Notes: a model not told the origin generated them from the sequence alone. A DNA stretch of 64,000 bases from Chitinophagaceae bacterium (GCA_947379895.1 CANCPA010000002.1:1-64000), one strand, 5' to 3'. Counted from the first letter of the stretch, positions 20,616-31,143 are shown. A program made the numbers and translations.

Positions 20616-22649
20616 ATGGAATTTCAACTGTACGCTCCTTATCAACCCTCAGGCGATCAACCAACTGCTATTAAACAGTTAGTAAATGGCATTGAACAAG
20701 GCGAACATTATCAAACGCTTTTAGGTGTTACTGGTAGTGGTAAGACTTTTACAATGGCAAACATCATTGCCACAACACAACGACCTACACTTGTATTGAC
20801 ACATAATAAGACTTTGGTGGCTCAGCTGTATGGAGAGTTTAAGCAATTTTTTCCAGATAATGCTGTAGGTTATTTTGTTAGTTACTACGACTATTATCAG
20901 CCAGAAGCGTATATGCCAGTTAGCGACACCTACATAGAAAAAGATTTAAGCATCAATGAGGAGTTAGATAAGTTACGGCTACAAGCTACTAGTGAATTGT
21001 TGAGTGGTCGCAGAGATATTGTTGTTGTAGCAAGTGTAAGCTGCATTTATGGTATGGGAAATCCTACTGAATTTGCTAATGGAGTGGTACGGATTCATAA
21101 AGGGCAGATTATTTCTCGGCAGGGATTCCTTCATGCCCTTGTAAATAGTTTGTATCAACGTAGTCAGGGCGAATTTGGTAGGGGAACTTTTCGTGTAAAT
21201 GGGGATACTGTAGATATTAACCTTCCTTATCTAGATATTGCTTATCGGGTTACTTTCTTTGGTGACGAAATTGAAGAGATTGAAAGCTTGGAGAAAGCAA
21301 CAAGCAAAAGGATTGGCTTATTGGATAATGCTGCTATTTTTCCAGCAAATCTTTATCTTGCCCCAAAAGATATTATGGTGCAAGTTATCAATGAGATTCA
21401 GGATGAGATGATGGCACAGGTGGAGTATTTTAAAGCTACAGGTAAGCATGTAGAGGCACAACGAGTGAAAGAACGTGTGGAATATGATTTGGAAATGATT
21501 AGGGAGTTAGGTTATTGTAGTGGCATCGAAAATTATTCTCGTTTCTTTGATAGAAGAGAACCGGGTACAAGACCCTTTTGTTTATTGGACTATTTTCCCA
21601 AAGACTTTCTTTGTTTGATTGATGAAAGTCATCAGACCATTCCACAAATCACAGGTATGTATGGCGGTGATAGAAGTAGAAAGATGGTGTTGGTTGATTA
21701 TGGATTCCGATTGCCGAGTGCAATTGATAATCGTCCACTTAATTTCTCAGAGTTTGAGAATATTATAGGGCAAACCATTTTTGTAAGTGCAACTCCCGGA
21801 GAATATGAATTGCAACAGACGGGAGGTGTGGTTGTAGAACAAGTGGTGAGACCTACCGGATTATTAGAACCTCCTATCGAGGTTCGTCCTTCAGTAAATC
21901 AGATTGATGACTTATTAGATGAGATAGACAAGACAGTAAAAAAAGGGGATAGGGTATTGGTTACTACACTTACCAAACGGATGGCGGAGGAGATGGACAA
22001 ATATTTGGGAAGAATAAATATTAAGTCGAAATATATTCATAGTGATGTGGATACATTGGAACGAATTGAAATATTGCGGCAGTTACGATTAGGTGAGATT
22101 GATGTATTAGTGGGAGTTAACCTTTTAAGAGAAGGACTTGATTTGCCTGAAGTGGCATTAGTAGCAATTTTAGATGCTGACAAAGAGGGATTCTTGCGTA
22201 ACGAACGTTCGTTAACTCAGACTGCAGGTCGTGCGGCAAGAAATGTGGATGGGAAAGTTATATTTTATGCCGATAAGATGACAATGAGTATGCAACGAAC
22301 TATAGACGAAACGACTCGCAGACGTGAAAAACAAATAGCCTACAATATTCAGCACAATATTACACCGACAACGGTGAATAAGAGTATCGACCAAATAATG
22401 ATGCAGACTTCTGTTTTAGATATTAAGGGTTTCGATGCAAATAAGCCTTATGCAATAATTGATGCTGCACAACTGAATGTTGCCGCAGAAGAACAAGTCA
22501 GTTATAAGACTATTCCACAGATGGAAAAGGCGATTACTCAAACTAAGAAGCAAATGGAGAAAGCCGCTCGTGACCTCGATTTCATGGAAGCAGCAAGATT
22601 GAGAGACGAAATGTTTAGATTACAGAAGGAATTGGATGGGATGAAGTGA
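20616..22649 (+). CDS. uvrB: Excinuclease ABC subunit B
   Basis: YQPSGDQPTAIKQLVNGI, LLGVTGSGKTFTMAN, SYYDYYQPEAYMP, QTAGRAARN, C-terminal UVR motif. Confidence 0.97.
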   Translation: MEFQLYAPYQPSGDQPTAIKQLVNGIEQGEHYQTLLGVTGSGKTFTMANIIATTQRPTLVLTHNKTLVAQLYGEFKQFFPDNAVGYFVSYYDYYQPEAYMPVSDTYIEKDLSINEELDKLRLQATSELLSGRRDIVVVASVSCIYGMGNPTEFANGVVRIHKGQIISRQGFLHALVNSLYQRSQGEFGRGTFRVNGDTVDINLPYLDIAYRVTFFGDEIEEIESLEKATSKRIGLLDNAAIFPANLYLAPKDIMVQVINEIQDEMMAQVEYFKATGKHVEAQRVKERVEYDLEMIRELGYCSGIENYSRFFDRREPGTRPFCLLDYFPKDFLCLIDESHQTIPQITGMYGGDRSRKMVLVDYGFRLPSAIDNRPLNFSEFENIIGQTIFVSATPGEYELQQTGGVVVEQVVRPTGLLEPPIEVRPSVNQIDDLLDEIDKTVKKGDRVLVTTLTKRMAEEMDKYLGRINIKSKYIHSDVDTLERIEILRQLRLGEIDVLVGVNLLREGLDLPEVALVAILDADKEGFLRNERSLTQTAGRAARNVDGKVIFYADKMTMSMQRTIDETTRRREKQIAYNIQHNITPTTVNKSIDQIMMQTSVLDIKGFDANKPYAIIDAAQLNVAAEEQVSYKTIPQMEKAITQTKKQMEKAARDLDFMEAARLRDEMFRLQKELDGMK

Positions 22650-23101
22650 ATTGAGAATTGGTTTTTCGATAAAAAAAATAATGCTTAGATTTTGTCTTTG
22701 AAATATAATACTTAAGTGTTAATTACAAAAACTTGCAGATACAACTATAACATAAAAATCAACTTTATAAGCTTGGCAAAAATTGCAAGAGTATAAAAAT
22801 CAATTTTAAAGTCGTCGTCGACATGGTTATTATCAAAACATAAGATTAAAAGCTTTCCATTTTAAAAGAAAAATATATGGGATCTCCCGAACTAGAATCT
22901 ATTTATGACGTTATAACATTAGAAAAATATATTAGCACCAAACTTTTAGTGAAATAATTTCAGTTTTTGGGGTATCAGACTGACAAAATGTATTGTTTCT
23001 AGTAAAAAAAATGTTAATTGGGAATATTTATACGCTGTCGAAAAAACAGGTTCGTTTATTTGTAACTGCAAAGGCATACTATTTGATAAAAAACTAAAAA
23101 A

Positions 23102-24628
23102 ATGAAAGTAAATATGAATGTAAAAAACATCTTAACGATTGTGGGCATTAGTGCCTCTACTGCATTAGCAAGTGTTTTTGGGTACTCCAAGCTAATGCAA
23201 AATTCTTATGGAGATATCCAACAAGCAGGAAGAATACCCGCAAATTATGCAGGCTTCTTTGGGAATTCGGGTAATAATGGGGCAGCTAATGTCGATTTTA
23301 CCAATGCTGCCACAACTGCAACTCCTGCTGTGGTGCATATTAAAACCAAAATAAAGGCTAAGCAAATTACTAACAACAATCATCAAAAGAACCCTTTTGG
23401 TGATATGTTCGGTGGCGACATGTTCGATCAGTTTTTTAATGGTCCTCGTGTTCAAACGATTCCTGAACAAAGGGCAAGTGGTAGTGGTGTATTAATTAGC
23501 GAAGATGGTTTGATTGTTACAAATAACCACGTTGTAGATGGAGCAGATGAAATTGCTATTACTCTTACTAACAAGAAAACTTATAAGGCTACACTTGTAG
23601 GTGCAGATCCTAGTAGTGACTTAGCAGTAGTTAAAATTGAAGCAAAGGGATTGCCTTACTTGATTTATGGTAATAGCGATGAAGCTAAACTTGGACAATG
23701 GGTGTTGGCAATTGGCTATCCTTTAAATTTAGACGTTACCGTAACTGCGGGAATTGTAAGTGCTAAATCGAGAAGTATTAATATAAATGAAAAACAGAGC
23801 TCTACTCCAGTTGAATCATTCATTCAAACTGATGCAGCTGTTAATCCAGGAAACAGTGGTGGTGCATTAATCAATACTACCGGCGAATTGATTGGTATTA
23901 ACTCCGCAATTGCTTCCCCTACAGGCTCTTATGCGGGTTATTCGTATGCTATTCCCGTAAACATTGTAAAGAAAGTAGTTAATGATATCGTTAAGTTTGG
24001 TACAGTTCAAAGAGCGTTTTTAGGAATTTCATATCCTAAAGAAGGCTTAAGTGATGAGGAAAAGGCTAAACAAGGTATAAAGGATCTTGATGGAGTATAT
24101 GTTTTGGAAACTCCTGTAGGTGGAGCGGCAAATGCAGCAGGTATTAAGAAAGGAGATGTAGTGACCAAGATTAATGGTAACAAGGTTACAACAGGACCTG
24201 AAATGGTTGAACAAGTTGCTCGTTACAAACCAGGAGATAAAATTTCTATAACCTATTTGAGAGAAGGAAAAGAAAACACTGTAAATGTCACTTTGAAAAA
24301 TAGAGTAGGAAATACAGATGTAGTTAAAAACCAAGGGGTTTTGGAAAATTTAGGTGCTGACTTAGAAAATGTTGACAAAAAAGTAGCCGCAGCAAATGAA
24401 ATTTCTGGAGGTGTATTGGTTAAAAAGATAAAAGAAGGATTATTGAAGGCTACTAAAATGCAAGATGGCTTCGTGATTACTAGTGTTAATGAACAAGAAG
24501 TGAAAACTGTTGATGAGCTGAAAGAAGCGCTCAAGTTGGCTAAGGGAAGTACTGTGAGATTGATGGGTATTTATCCTGGATTCCAAGGTACTTATGCATA
24601 TCCTTTAAATTTAGGAGGAGGAGAATAA
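23102..24628 (+). CDS. Trypsin-like serine protease with PDZ domains (HtrA/DegP family)
   Basis: GSGVLISEDGLIVTNNHVVDGADEI, PSSDLAVVKIE, QTDAAVNPGNSGGALINTTGELIGIN. Confidence 0.93.
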   Translation: MKVNMNVKNILTIVGISASTALASVFGYSKLMQNSYGDIQQAGRIPANYAGFFGNSGNNGAANVDFTNAATTATPAVVHIKTKIKAKQITNNNHQKNPFGDMFGGDMFDQFFNGPRVQTIPEQRASGSGVLISEDGLIVTNNHVVDGADEIAITLTNKKTYKATLVGADPSSDLAVVKIEAKGLPYLIYGNSDEAKLGQWVLAIGYPLNLDVTVTAGIVSAKSRSININEKQSSTPVESFIQTDAAVNPGNSGGALINTTGELIGINSAIASPTGSYAGYSYAIPVNIVKKVVNDIVKFGTVQRAFLGISYPKEGLSDEEKAKQGIKDLDGVYVLETPVGGAANAAGIKKGDVVTKINGNKVTTGPEMVEQVARYKPGDKISITYLREGKENTVNVTLKNRVGNTDVVKNQGVLENLGADLENVDKKVAAANEISGGVLVKKIKEGLLKATKMQDGFVITSVNEQEVKTVDELKEALKLAKGSTVRLMGIYPGFQGTYAYPLNLGGGE

Positions 24629-24651
24629 GAAAGACGCATTAGTTTTATAGT

Positions 24652-24687
24652 AAAAGAGAGGTTATCGAATGACAACCTCTCTTTTTT
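24652..24687. terminator. Hairpin terminator after HtrA gene
   Basis: AAAAGAGAGGTTATC...GACAACCTCTCTTTTTT. Confidence 0.75.
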
Positions 24688-24852
24688 ATTAAATACCATT
24701 AATTTGAAGGAATTAGGCAAAAATTTTCATTTTTGAAATACTTTTATAATCTTTTTTCATAGGTTTAATCTATTAATCAACAGTAAAATCATGTTGTCGT
24801 TGGATTAAATCCTATATTTTCGCAGACATACTGAATTATAAAATGGTTTTTA

Positions 24853-25545
24853 ATGGATTATAGTCAATACAGTCACATTTCATTCGATCTTTGGTTAACC
24901 TTAATACAATCGAATCCTAATTACAAACAAAAGCGAAACCGATTATTGATAGATTTCTTTGAAATCACTATTGACCCTCAGATTGTTGATGAGAGCTATA
25001 ATAAATTTGACCGTCTTTTTAATGCTATCAACGAAATTACCGGAGGAAACCTTGACTCTTATGAGTTGTGGCTTATTTTTTTAGGTGAATTGAATGTGAA
25101 TGTTAAGGAAGTAAGTCTTGATTTGTTAAAGGAATTTATAGCAAAAACAGAAGTGCTTTTTTTTCAAATGTCGCCTGTATTAATCGACGAAAAAACGCCA
25201 CAATTATTTGAACGTCTTGTTGCTGAAGGACATACACTGAGTTTGCTATGTAATACAGCATTTACAAGAAGTCATTTTTTGCGTAAGTTATTGGAACAAT
25301 TGGGAGTAGCTAAATACCTTTCTTTTCAATTGTATTCAGATGAGATGGGATATTCGAAGCCCAATATTATAGTTTATGAAACTTTATTCAATGAAGTTCA
25401 AAAGATTAAGACAATTGGAAAGAATCAAATTATTCATGTAGGTGACAATCCGATAGCTGATTTTAAGGGAGCCCGCAATTTTGGCATAGAAAGTAGGTTG
25501 TTATTACCTGGAGAGACAGTTTGTACTGTTTTTGAAAAGAATTAA
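24853..25545 (+). CDS. HAD-family hydrolase
   Basis: ISFDLWLTL motif I, LLCNTAFT, GYSKPNIIVY, IIHVGDNPIADFKGARNFG. Confidence 0.85.
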   Translation: MDYSQYSHISFDLWLTLIQSNPNYKQKRNRLLIDFFEITIDPQIVDESYNKFDRLFNAINEITGGNLDSYELWLIFLGELNVNVKEVSLDLLKEFIAKTEVLFFQMSPVLIDEKTPQLFERLVAEGHTLSLLCNTAFTRSHFLRKLLEQLGVAKYLSFQLYSDEMGYSKPNIIVYETLFNEVQKIKTIGKNQIIHVGDNPIADFKGARNFGIESRLLLPGETVCTVFEKN

Positions 25546-25659
25546 ATATTATATACATCAATATAAACTAAAAGAAAAGTAAACTGTTGCTTTAGTTTTC
25601 TGAGCATTGAATTTCTTGGTTTTCATTTACCTAATTTATACAATCAATTTTTTGATTTA

Positions 25660-26442
25660 ATGGATATACAACACCTGATTCGTGACATTATTGAACATCC
25701 GATACCGTCTTTGTTGGTAGTAGGCAATTTAATTATTATTGAAAGTTTATTATCGATTGATAATGCAGCTGTTTTGGCAACAATGGTCATGGATTTGCCA
25801 AAATATCGAAGGAAACGTGCCTTGAAATATGGCATTATTGGAGCCTATCTTTTTCGTGGATTAGCCTTGTTATTTGCTACGTTTTTAGTTCAGTTTTGGT
25901 ATTTGAAACCGATAGGGGGACTTTATCTGCTTTATTTAGTTTGGAATTGGTGGATGGAGAAACTTGCTGAAGAATCAGATAAAAAAGATATAGACAAAAA
26001 TGAGAAATGGCTTTATAAAAAAATTGTTGGTTTTATTGGGAACTTTTGGGCAACAATTATTCTTGTGGAATTGATGGATGCCGCTTTTTCTATTGATAAT
26101 GTTTTTGCTGCAGTTGCATTTTCAGATAATATAGTTTTAATTTGGTCGGGTGTGTTCATTGGTATTCTTGCTATGCGATTTGTTGCTCAATTGTTCATCA
26201 ATCTAATGGAAAAATATCCATTTTTAGAGACTTGTGCGTTTATTGTAATTGGCTGCTTAGGATTAAAATTAGTTCTCTCTGTTGTGAGTCACTATTACCC
26301 GACTTCCTCATTTGGAGAGATGATTGAAAGTAAGGAAGCTGATTATTTGACTTCAGCATTTACTATTGGCATTTTTGTTATTCCTTTCATTGTTCGTGTA
26401 TTATTTTATCATCCTCACAAAGACAAGAAACTCGAACTCTAA
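25660..26442 (+). CDS. TerC family integral membrane protein
   Basis: IIIESLLSIDNAAVLATMV and ELMDAAFSIDNVFAAVAFS paired TerC motifs. Confidence 0.88.
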   Translation: MDIQHLIRDIIEHPIPSLLVVGNLIIIESLLSIDNAAVLATMVMDLPKYRRKRALKYGIIGAYLFRGLALLFATFLVQFWYLKPIGGLYLLYLVWNWWMEKLAEESDKKDIDKNEKWLYKKIVGFIGNFWATIILVELMDAAFSIDNVFAAVAFSDNIVLIWSGVFIGILAMRFVAQLFINLMEKYPFLETCAFIVIGCLGLKLVLSVVSHYYPTSSFGEMIESKEADYLTSAFTIGIFVIPFIVRVLFYHPHKDKKLEL

Positions 26443-26709
26443 GTGTAATCAGTTTTTATTAATTTAGTTATTATTCGGGTATTTTTACTATAGTAGTCAC
26501 TAGGTTTTGTACAAAGAAACATAAGGATAAGAATTTACTTCATTACTTAATGTATCAACTAAAAATAGAATCTTTCTATTCCTTGTTATTATTAGTTCCC
26601 TTCGAGATAACATGTCCTTAATAGTGATTTTATTTAACATTCAAATTAGAATTTAAAAAGCTTAGATCAAATCTGAAACTTACACAATGTCACCCTTTAT
26701 ACAGACAGA

Positions 26710-26742
26710 CTGCCAATTTTTCCCTTTTGTTAATGTTGGCAG
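26710..26742. promoter_or_regulatory. Inverted repeat CTGCCAA-N19-TTGGCAG upstream of grpE; candidate operator
   Basis: CTGCCAA 26710-26716 and TTGGCAG 26736-26742, followed by AAAAATTGACA. Confidence 0.4.
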
Positions 26743-26818
26743 AAAAATTGACAATCTGGTGTCATAATTAATTTTTATAAAACTAGTAGGAAAAATATTA
26801 CATCTAATAAAACAATTT

Positions 26819-27379
26819 ATGACAGAGAAAGACGTACTTGAAACAAATGACATTAGTAATGAAGCAGTGGGAAATACTGATGAAAATGTGGCAGGAACTG
26901 CTACCTTGAACGAACAAGTTGAAGAAGTAAGTGAATTGGACAAGATTAAAGCCGAACTTGACGAACAAAAAGATAAGTATTTAAGGCTGATGGCAGAATT
27001 TGATAACTATCGTAGAAGAACTGCAAAAGAACGTTTGGAATTGATTCAAACTGCAGGAAAGGAGATTGTTGTTAGCTTGTTAGATGTTTTAGATGATTGT
27101 GATCGTGCTGAGGCTCAACTACAAAAGAGTAATGATATTGCACTTCAAAAAGAAGGTATTCAGTTAGTATTTAATAAAATCAGAAATACTTTACACGGAA
27201 AGGGTGTTAAGGCAATGGAGAGTATTCATACAGATTTTGATGTAGAAAAGCATGAAGCAATTACGGAAATTGATGCACCTAATGAGGGTCTTAAAGGAAA
27301 AGTTTTAGATGAGGTGATGAAGGGCTATTATTTGAATGACAAGATTGTTCGATTTGCAAAGGTTGTTGTAGGAAAATAA
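26819..27379 (+). CDS. grpE: Nucleotide exchange factor GrpE
   Basis: KYLRLMAEFDNYRRRTAKERLELIQTAGKEIV; adjacent to dnaJ. Confidence 0.94.
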   Translation: MTEKDVLETNDISNEAVGNTDENVAGTATLNEQVEEVSELDKIKAELDEQKDKYLRLMAEFDNYRRRTAKERLELIQTAGKEIVVSLLDVLDDCDRAEAQLQKSNDIALQKEGIQLVFNKIRNTLHGKGVKAMESIHTDFDVEKHEAITEIDAPNEGLKGKVLDEVMKGYYLNDKIVRFAKVVVGK

Positions 27380-27450
27380 TTGAAATTAAATTGACAATAT
27401 AAAAATAACTCCCTCAGATAAATTTAGAATTGGGGATTAAGACAAACGTA

Positions 27451-28605
27451 ATGAAAAGAGATTACTACGAAATATTGGGCGTATCCAAAAGTTCTTCGGC
27501 AGACGAAATAAAAAAGGCTTATCGTAAAGTTGCTATGCAATTTCATCCTGATAGAAATCCGGGCGATAAAGCTTCAGAGGAGAAATTCAAAGAAGCAGCA
27601 GAAGCTTATGAAGTGTTGAGCGATGCGGATAAAAAGGCAAAATATGATCGCTATGGTCATCAAGCATTTGGTCCTGGAATGGGTGGCGGTGGTCGTCAAG
27701 CATCAAATATGGAGGATATTTTCAGTCAATTTGGAGATGTGTTTGGTGACGATGCTTTCGGTAGTTTCTTTGGAGGTGGTCGTAGTAGAGGTGGCGGAGG
27801 CAGAACTCGTGGACAGCGTGGAAGTAATCTTCGAATCAAAATGAAATTAAATTTTGAGGAGATTGCAAATGGCGTGACAAAAAATGTTAAGGTAAAAAAG
27901 AATGTTGCTTGTAATACCTGTAGTGGGAGTGGAGCAAAGGATAAAAATAGTGTGCAAACTTGTCATACTTGTAATGGTAGTGGTCAGGTAAGGAAAATGG
28001 CAAATACCTTTTTAGGTCAAATGCAAACTGTAACTGCTTGTCCTACATGTCATGGTGAAGGTCAGACTGTAACTGCAAAATGTACTGCATGTCGAGGCGA
28101 GGGTAGGGTTTATGGCGAAGAGACAATTAGCATAGATATACCTGCCGGCGTTCAAGAGGGAATGCAGTTGAGTATGAGTGGTAAAGGAAATGCGGGTGAA
28201 CGAGGGGGGGCTAATGGTGACTTAATCATTCAAATAGAAGAAGAAGCACATCACGAATTACATAGGGATGGCTTGAATGTTTCTTACGATTTATATATTT
28301 CCTTCCCTGATGCGTCTTTTGGTACAAGTGTTGAAGTGCCTACAATAGATGGTAGGGCTAAGATTAAGATTCCCGCAGGTACTCAAAGTGGAAAAATATT
28401 TAGATTGAAGGGAAAAGGATTTCCTGAAGTTCAAGGTTATGGCAGAGGCGATCAATTAGTGTATGTGAATGTTTGGACACCACAGGACTTATCAAGTGAA
28501 GAAAAAAGTTTGCTTGAAAAATTGAATGCAAGTCCTAACTTCAAACCGAAGCCTGATAAGAATAATAAGAGTTTCTTTGAAAGAGTAAAAGAAGCATTTA
28601 ATTAA
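27451..28605 (+). CDS. dnaJ: Chaperone DnaJ
   Basis: [39 protein letters not shown]; four CxxCxGxG-type zinc motifs. Confidence 0.96.
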   Translation: MKRDYYEILGVSKSSSADEIKKAYRKVAMQFHPDRNPGDKASEEKFKEAAEAYEVLSDADKKAKYDRYGHQAFGPGMGGGGRQASNMEDIFSQFGDVFGDDAFGSFFGGGRSRGGGGRTRGQRGSNLRIKMKLNFEEIANGVTKNVKVKKNVACNTCSGSGAKDKNSVQTCHTCNGSGQVRKMANTFLGQMQTVTACPTCHGEGQTVTAKCTACRGEGRVYGEETISIDIPAGVQEGMQLSMSGKGNAGERGGANGDLIIQIEEEAHHELHRDGLNVSYDLYISFPDASFGTSVEVPTIDGRAKIKIPAGTQSGKIFRLKGKGFPEVQGYGRGDQLVYVNVWTPQDLSSEEKSLLEKLNASPNFKPKPDKNNKSFFERVKEAFN

Positions 28606-28708
28606 GTGTGAGTTCTTACAAGGCGTTTTAATTTTTTGAGATAAGGAAGTTGAAAAATTATTACCCTTTAAAATAGCCTGATCAATTTTTATAAAATTAT
28701 ATTTACGT

Positions 28709-28744
28709 AACAAAGTCTGATTTAAATCTAAATCAGACTTTGTT
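28709..28744. terminator. Hairpin
   Basis: AACAAAGTCTGATTTA / TAAATCAGACTTTGTT perfect stem followed by GTTTTT. Confidence 0.75.
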
Positions 28745-28838
28745 GTTTTTATTATTTCTCAGTTAATTCATTAACATTCTTATGTAAACTCTCTTTCTCT
28801 TTACCTCTTTCCCCTTACTTTGTGCCAAATTATAAGGT

Positions 28839-29657
28839 ATGTATAAGTCTTTATTTTGTTGGATAGTACTATTTGTATTCGGATTTTCATTTTCATCTTG
28901 TGCTTCAATTGATACAGTTATCATTCATAGCAATAGTATGCACAAGGAAATTAAAGCAGTTGTAATTACACCTAAATTAAATCCTCTTATTAAGGCAAAA
29001 TATCCTGTTGTTTATTTATTACATGGTTACAGTGGCACTTATGCAGATTGGATTAAGAAAGTACCCTCATTGCAAGCCCTTGCTGACGAAAATCAGTTGA
29101 TTATTGTATGCCCCGACGGTGGATTCTCTAGTTGGTATTTAGATAGCCCGATAGACAGTAATTATAGATATGAAACTTTTGTTTCATCAGAAATTCCCAA
29201 TTTTATTGATGATCATTATAATACAATTAAAGACAGAAAAGGGAGGGCGATAACAGGATTAAGTATGGGAGGACATGGAGGATTGTTTATTGGTTATCGT
29301 CATTCGGATGTTTTCGGTGCTTGTGGAAGTATGAGTGGGGGAGTAGACCTAAATTTTAGTGTCCATAAATTTGATGTGGCAAAGAGAATTGGAGATTCTA
29401 GTCACTACCCTGAGAATTGGAAAAAATATTCTGTCGTTAATGTCGTGGACATCAATCCAAAATTTCCCCTTTCCATTATTTTTGATTGTGGTGTGGATGA
29501 TTTTTTCTATGAAAACAATAAGGCATTACACCAAAAGTTAGTGTCAAAGGGAGTCAAGCATGACTACATTGAAAGACCAGGAAAGCACGATTGGAATTAT
29601 TGGAGCAATGCAATAGAGTATCAATTATTGTTTTTTAGGAAATATTTTAATAGATAA
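28839..29657 (+). CDS. Secreted esterase (tributyrin esterase/S-formylglutathione hydrolase-like)
   Basis: VVYLLHGYSGTYADW, ITGLSMGGHGGLFIGYRH; N-terminal signal with SSCAS. Confidence 0.85.
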   Translation: MYKSLFCWIVLFVFGFSFSSCASIDTVIIHSNSMHKEIKAVVITPKLNPLIKAKYPVVYLLHGYSGTYADWIKKVPSLQALADENQLIIVCPDGGFSSWYLDSPIDSNYRYETFVSSEIPNFIDDHYNTIKDRKGRAITGLSMGGHGGLFIGYRHSDVFGACGSMSGGVDLNFSVHKFDVAKRIGDSSHYPENWKKYSVVNVVDINPKFPLSIIFDCGVDDFFYENNKALHQKLVSKGVKHDYIERPGKHDWNYWSNAIEYQLLFFRKYFNR

Positions 29658-29716
29658 TCCTAACTATCTAGTAGGTAAAACTTTTAGTGTAAATAGGGTA
29701 ATTTACAAGGGTGCCG

Positions 29717-29926
29717 TTTAACTGATAGGTTTTGTAATTTAACCCTTCAGTTTTGTCGCTTAACCCTTCAGTTTTGTCGCTTAACCCTTCAGTTTTATCG
29801 TTTAACTTATAGGTTTTGTAATTTAACTCATGAGTTGTATGATTTAACCTATAGGTTTTATAGCTTAACCTACAGGTTAAATCGCTTAACTTATAAGTTG
29901 CGTCGCTTAACTCATGAGTTTTTTTA
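29717..29926. repeat. 21-bp palindromic tandem array B (10 units of exactly 21 bp)
   Basis: Units TTTAACTGATAGGTTTTGTAA, CTTAACCCTTCAGTTTTGTCG, TTTAACTCATGAGTTGTATGA, TTTAACCTATAGGTTTTATAG, CTTAACTTATAAGTTGCGTCG etc.; core AACYYATRRGTT. Confidence 0.93.
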
Positions 29927-30130
29927 TGAAAAGCTTAAGAGATACCTCATTTACATCAAGTCGAAGAATGGCAATATTGGATAGATTAACTTTAAAGATG
30001 CGGAAGAATATGATAGCTTTTTAATGAGTTTATCATAAAGAAATAAATAAAACAGTAATAATTCTATTTAATCTGTCAAAGTAGAATTCGACGTTGATTT
30101 TTTGGGGGTAATGACTCCTGTGTAGTAATT

Positions 30131-30799
30131 TTATTTTACGTCTCCATCCCTAATACGAACTTTTCTTTTGTTTGCTATTTTTCTTTCAAATAATATGACT
30201 TCTTTAGGTTTGCCATTAAGCATTTGAGAGTCATCTAGCCCCCCTTTTCCACCTGTTTCTTGTTCAACTTTTAATTCCTGAAGTTTATCAAACAAATAAG
30301 ATTCTGTTTTAACTAAATTGCCTGTTTGAGAATCGTAGTAACGCCAATTCCCATGTTTAACAGCCGCAGCCTCGACTTTTACAATTTTCATTTCATATTT
30401 ATCGGGATCATTTACGTTAGGAACATATACAGTGTCATAAGGGTAAATAGGATTAATAGCATGCCAAAATTCCTCGTGTTCCAATCCAAACATATCATAA
30501 TATTGGCTTAATCCATCTTTGAAACCATAACGATAGTTTTCAATTGCGATAAAGTCGCCCATTAAATTATACTTTCTCCAAATTCCTTCTCTTTTATCGT
30601 CTTTAAATTCACCTTCTTCTTCAAAGCCTGATTCTCCATGTAAATTATCAACATGAATTATCCATTTACCTTGCTTTTTATCATTCAAGTCGATACAGTT
30701 CAGCGTATCTCCATGAATGCCAATTTTAGATGTTTTGCATTGTCCAATTGATTGAAAATAATATAGAATTGCTAATGAAAATATGATATATCGCAACAT
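30131..30799 (-). CDS. Secreted protein with MORN-like repeats
   Basis: KKQGKWIIHVDN, EGEFKDDKREGIWRKYN, ENYRYGFKDGLSQYYD. Confidence 0.65.
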   Translation of the reverse strand: MLRYIIFSLAILYYFQSIGQCKTSKIGIHGDTLNCIDLNDKKQGKWIIHVDNLHGESGFEEEGEFKDDKREGIWRKYNLMGDFIAIENYRYGFKDGLSQYYDMFGLEHEEFWHAINPIYPYDTVYVPNVNDPDKYEMKIVKVEAAAVKHGNWRYYDSQTGNLVKTESYLFDKLQELKVEQETGGKGGLDDSQMLNGKPKEVILFERKIANKRKVRIRDGDVK

Positions 30800-31143
30800 G
30801 ATGAAATATTTTTAGAAGTCGAAAATAATGATAATTACCTAAGATGAACTAAAACTTGAAAAGATACTTTCACTTTTTCTCGTAATTCACAATTTGAGTA
30901 GATTGGGGTATTACTGCTTAGATAGAGATAATTACGCTTGAGTAGTTTTAAGAGAGTTTTTTTGTTTGTTTAAATAATATTTCACCTCGATATTTATTGG
31001 GTTATTTCGGCAAATAATGGACATTTATCGGCCTAGATAAACTACATCGTTTTTTATAAAATTGCAAAGCAAAACCTTTGTTAAAATACTTGTATAAATT
31101 GTTGTGGCTTCTCTTTATTAGGTTGCTTTGGCCAAAATTTTAT

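Noticed and set aside
26484-26615. Possible further MITE-like family 1 copy
   Set aside because: Only fragments (GTAGTCACTAGGTTTTGTACAAAGAAACA, CCTTGTTATTATTAG) resemble the family; termini too degenerate.
27623-27844. ORF 27623-27844 (+)
   Set aside because: Out-of-frame overlap inside dnaJ Gly-rich region.
29717-29926. 21-bp arrays as CRISPR arrays
   Set aside because: Units are 21 bp in total with no variable spacers of 25-40 bp, and no cas genes are present; same reasoning for arrays A, C and D.
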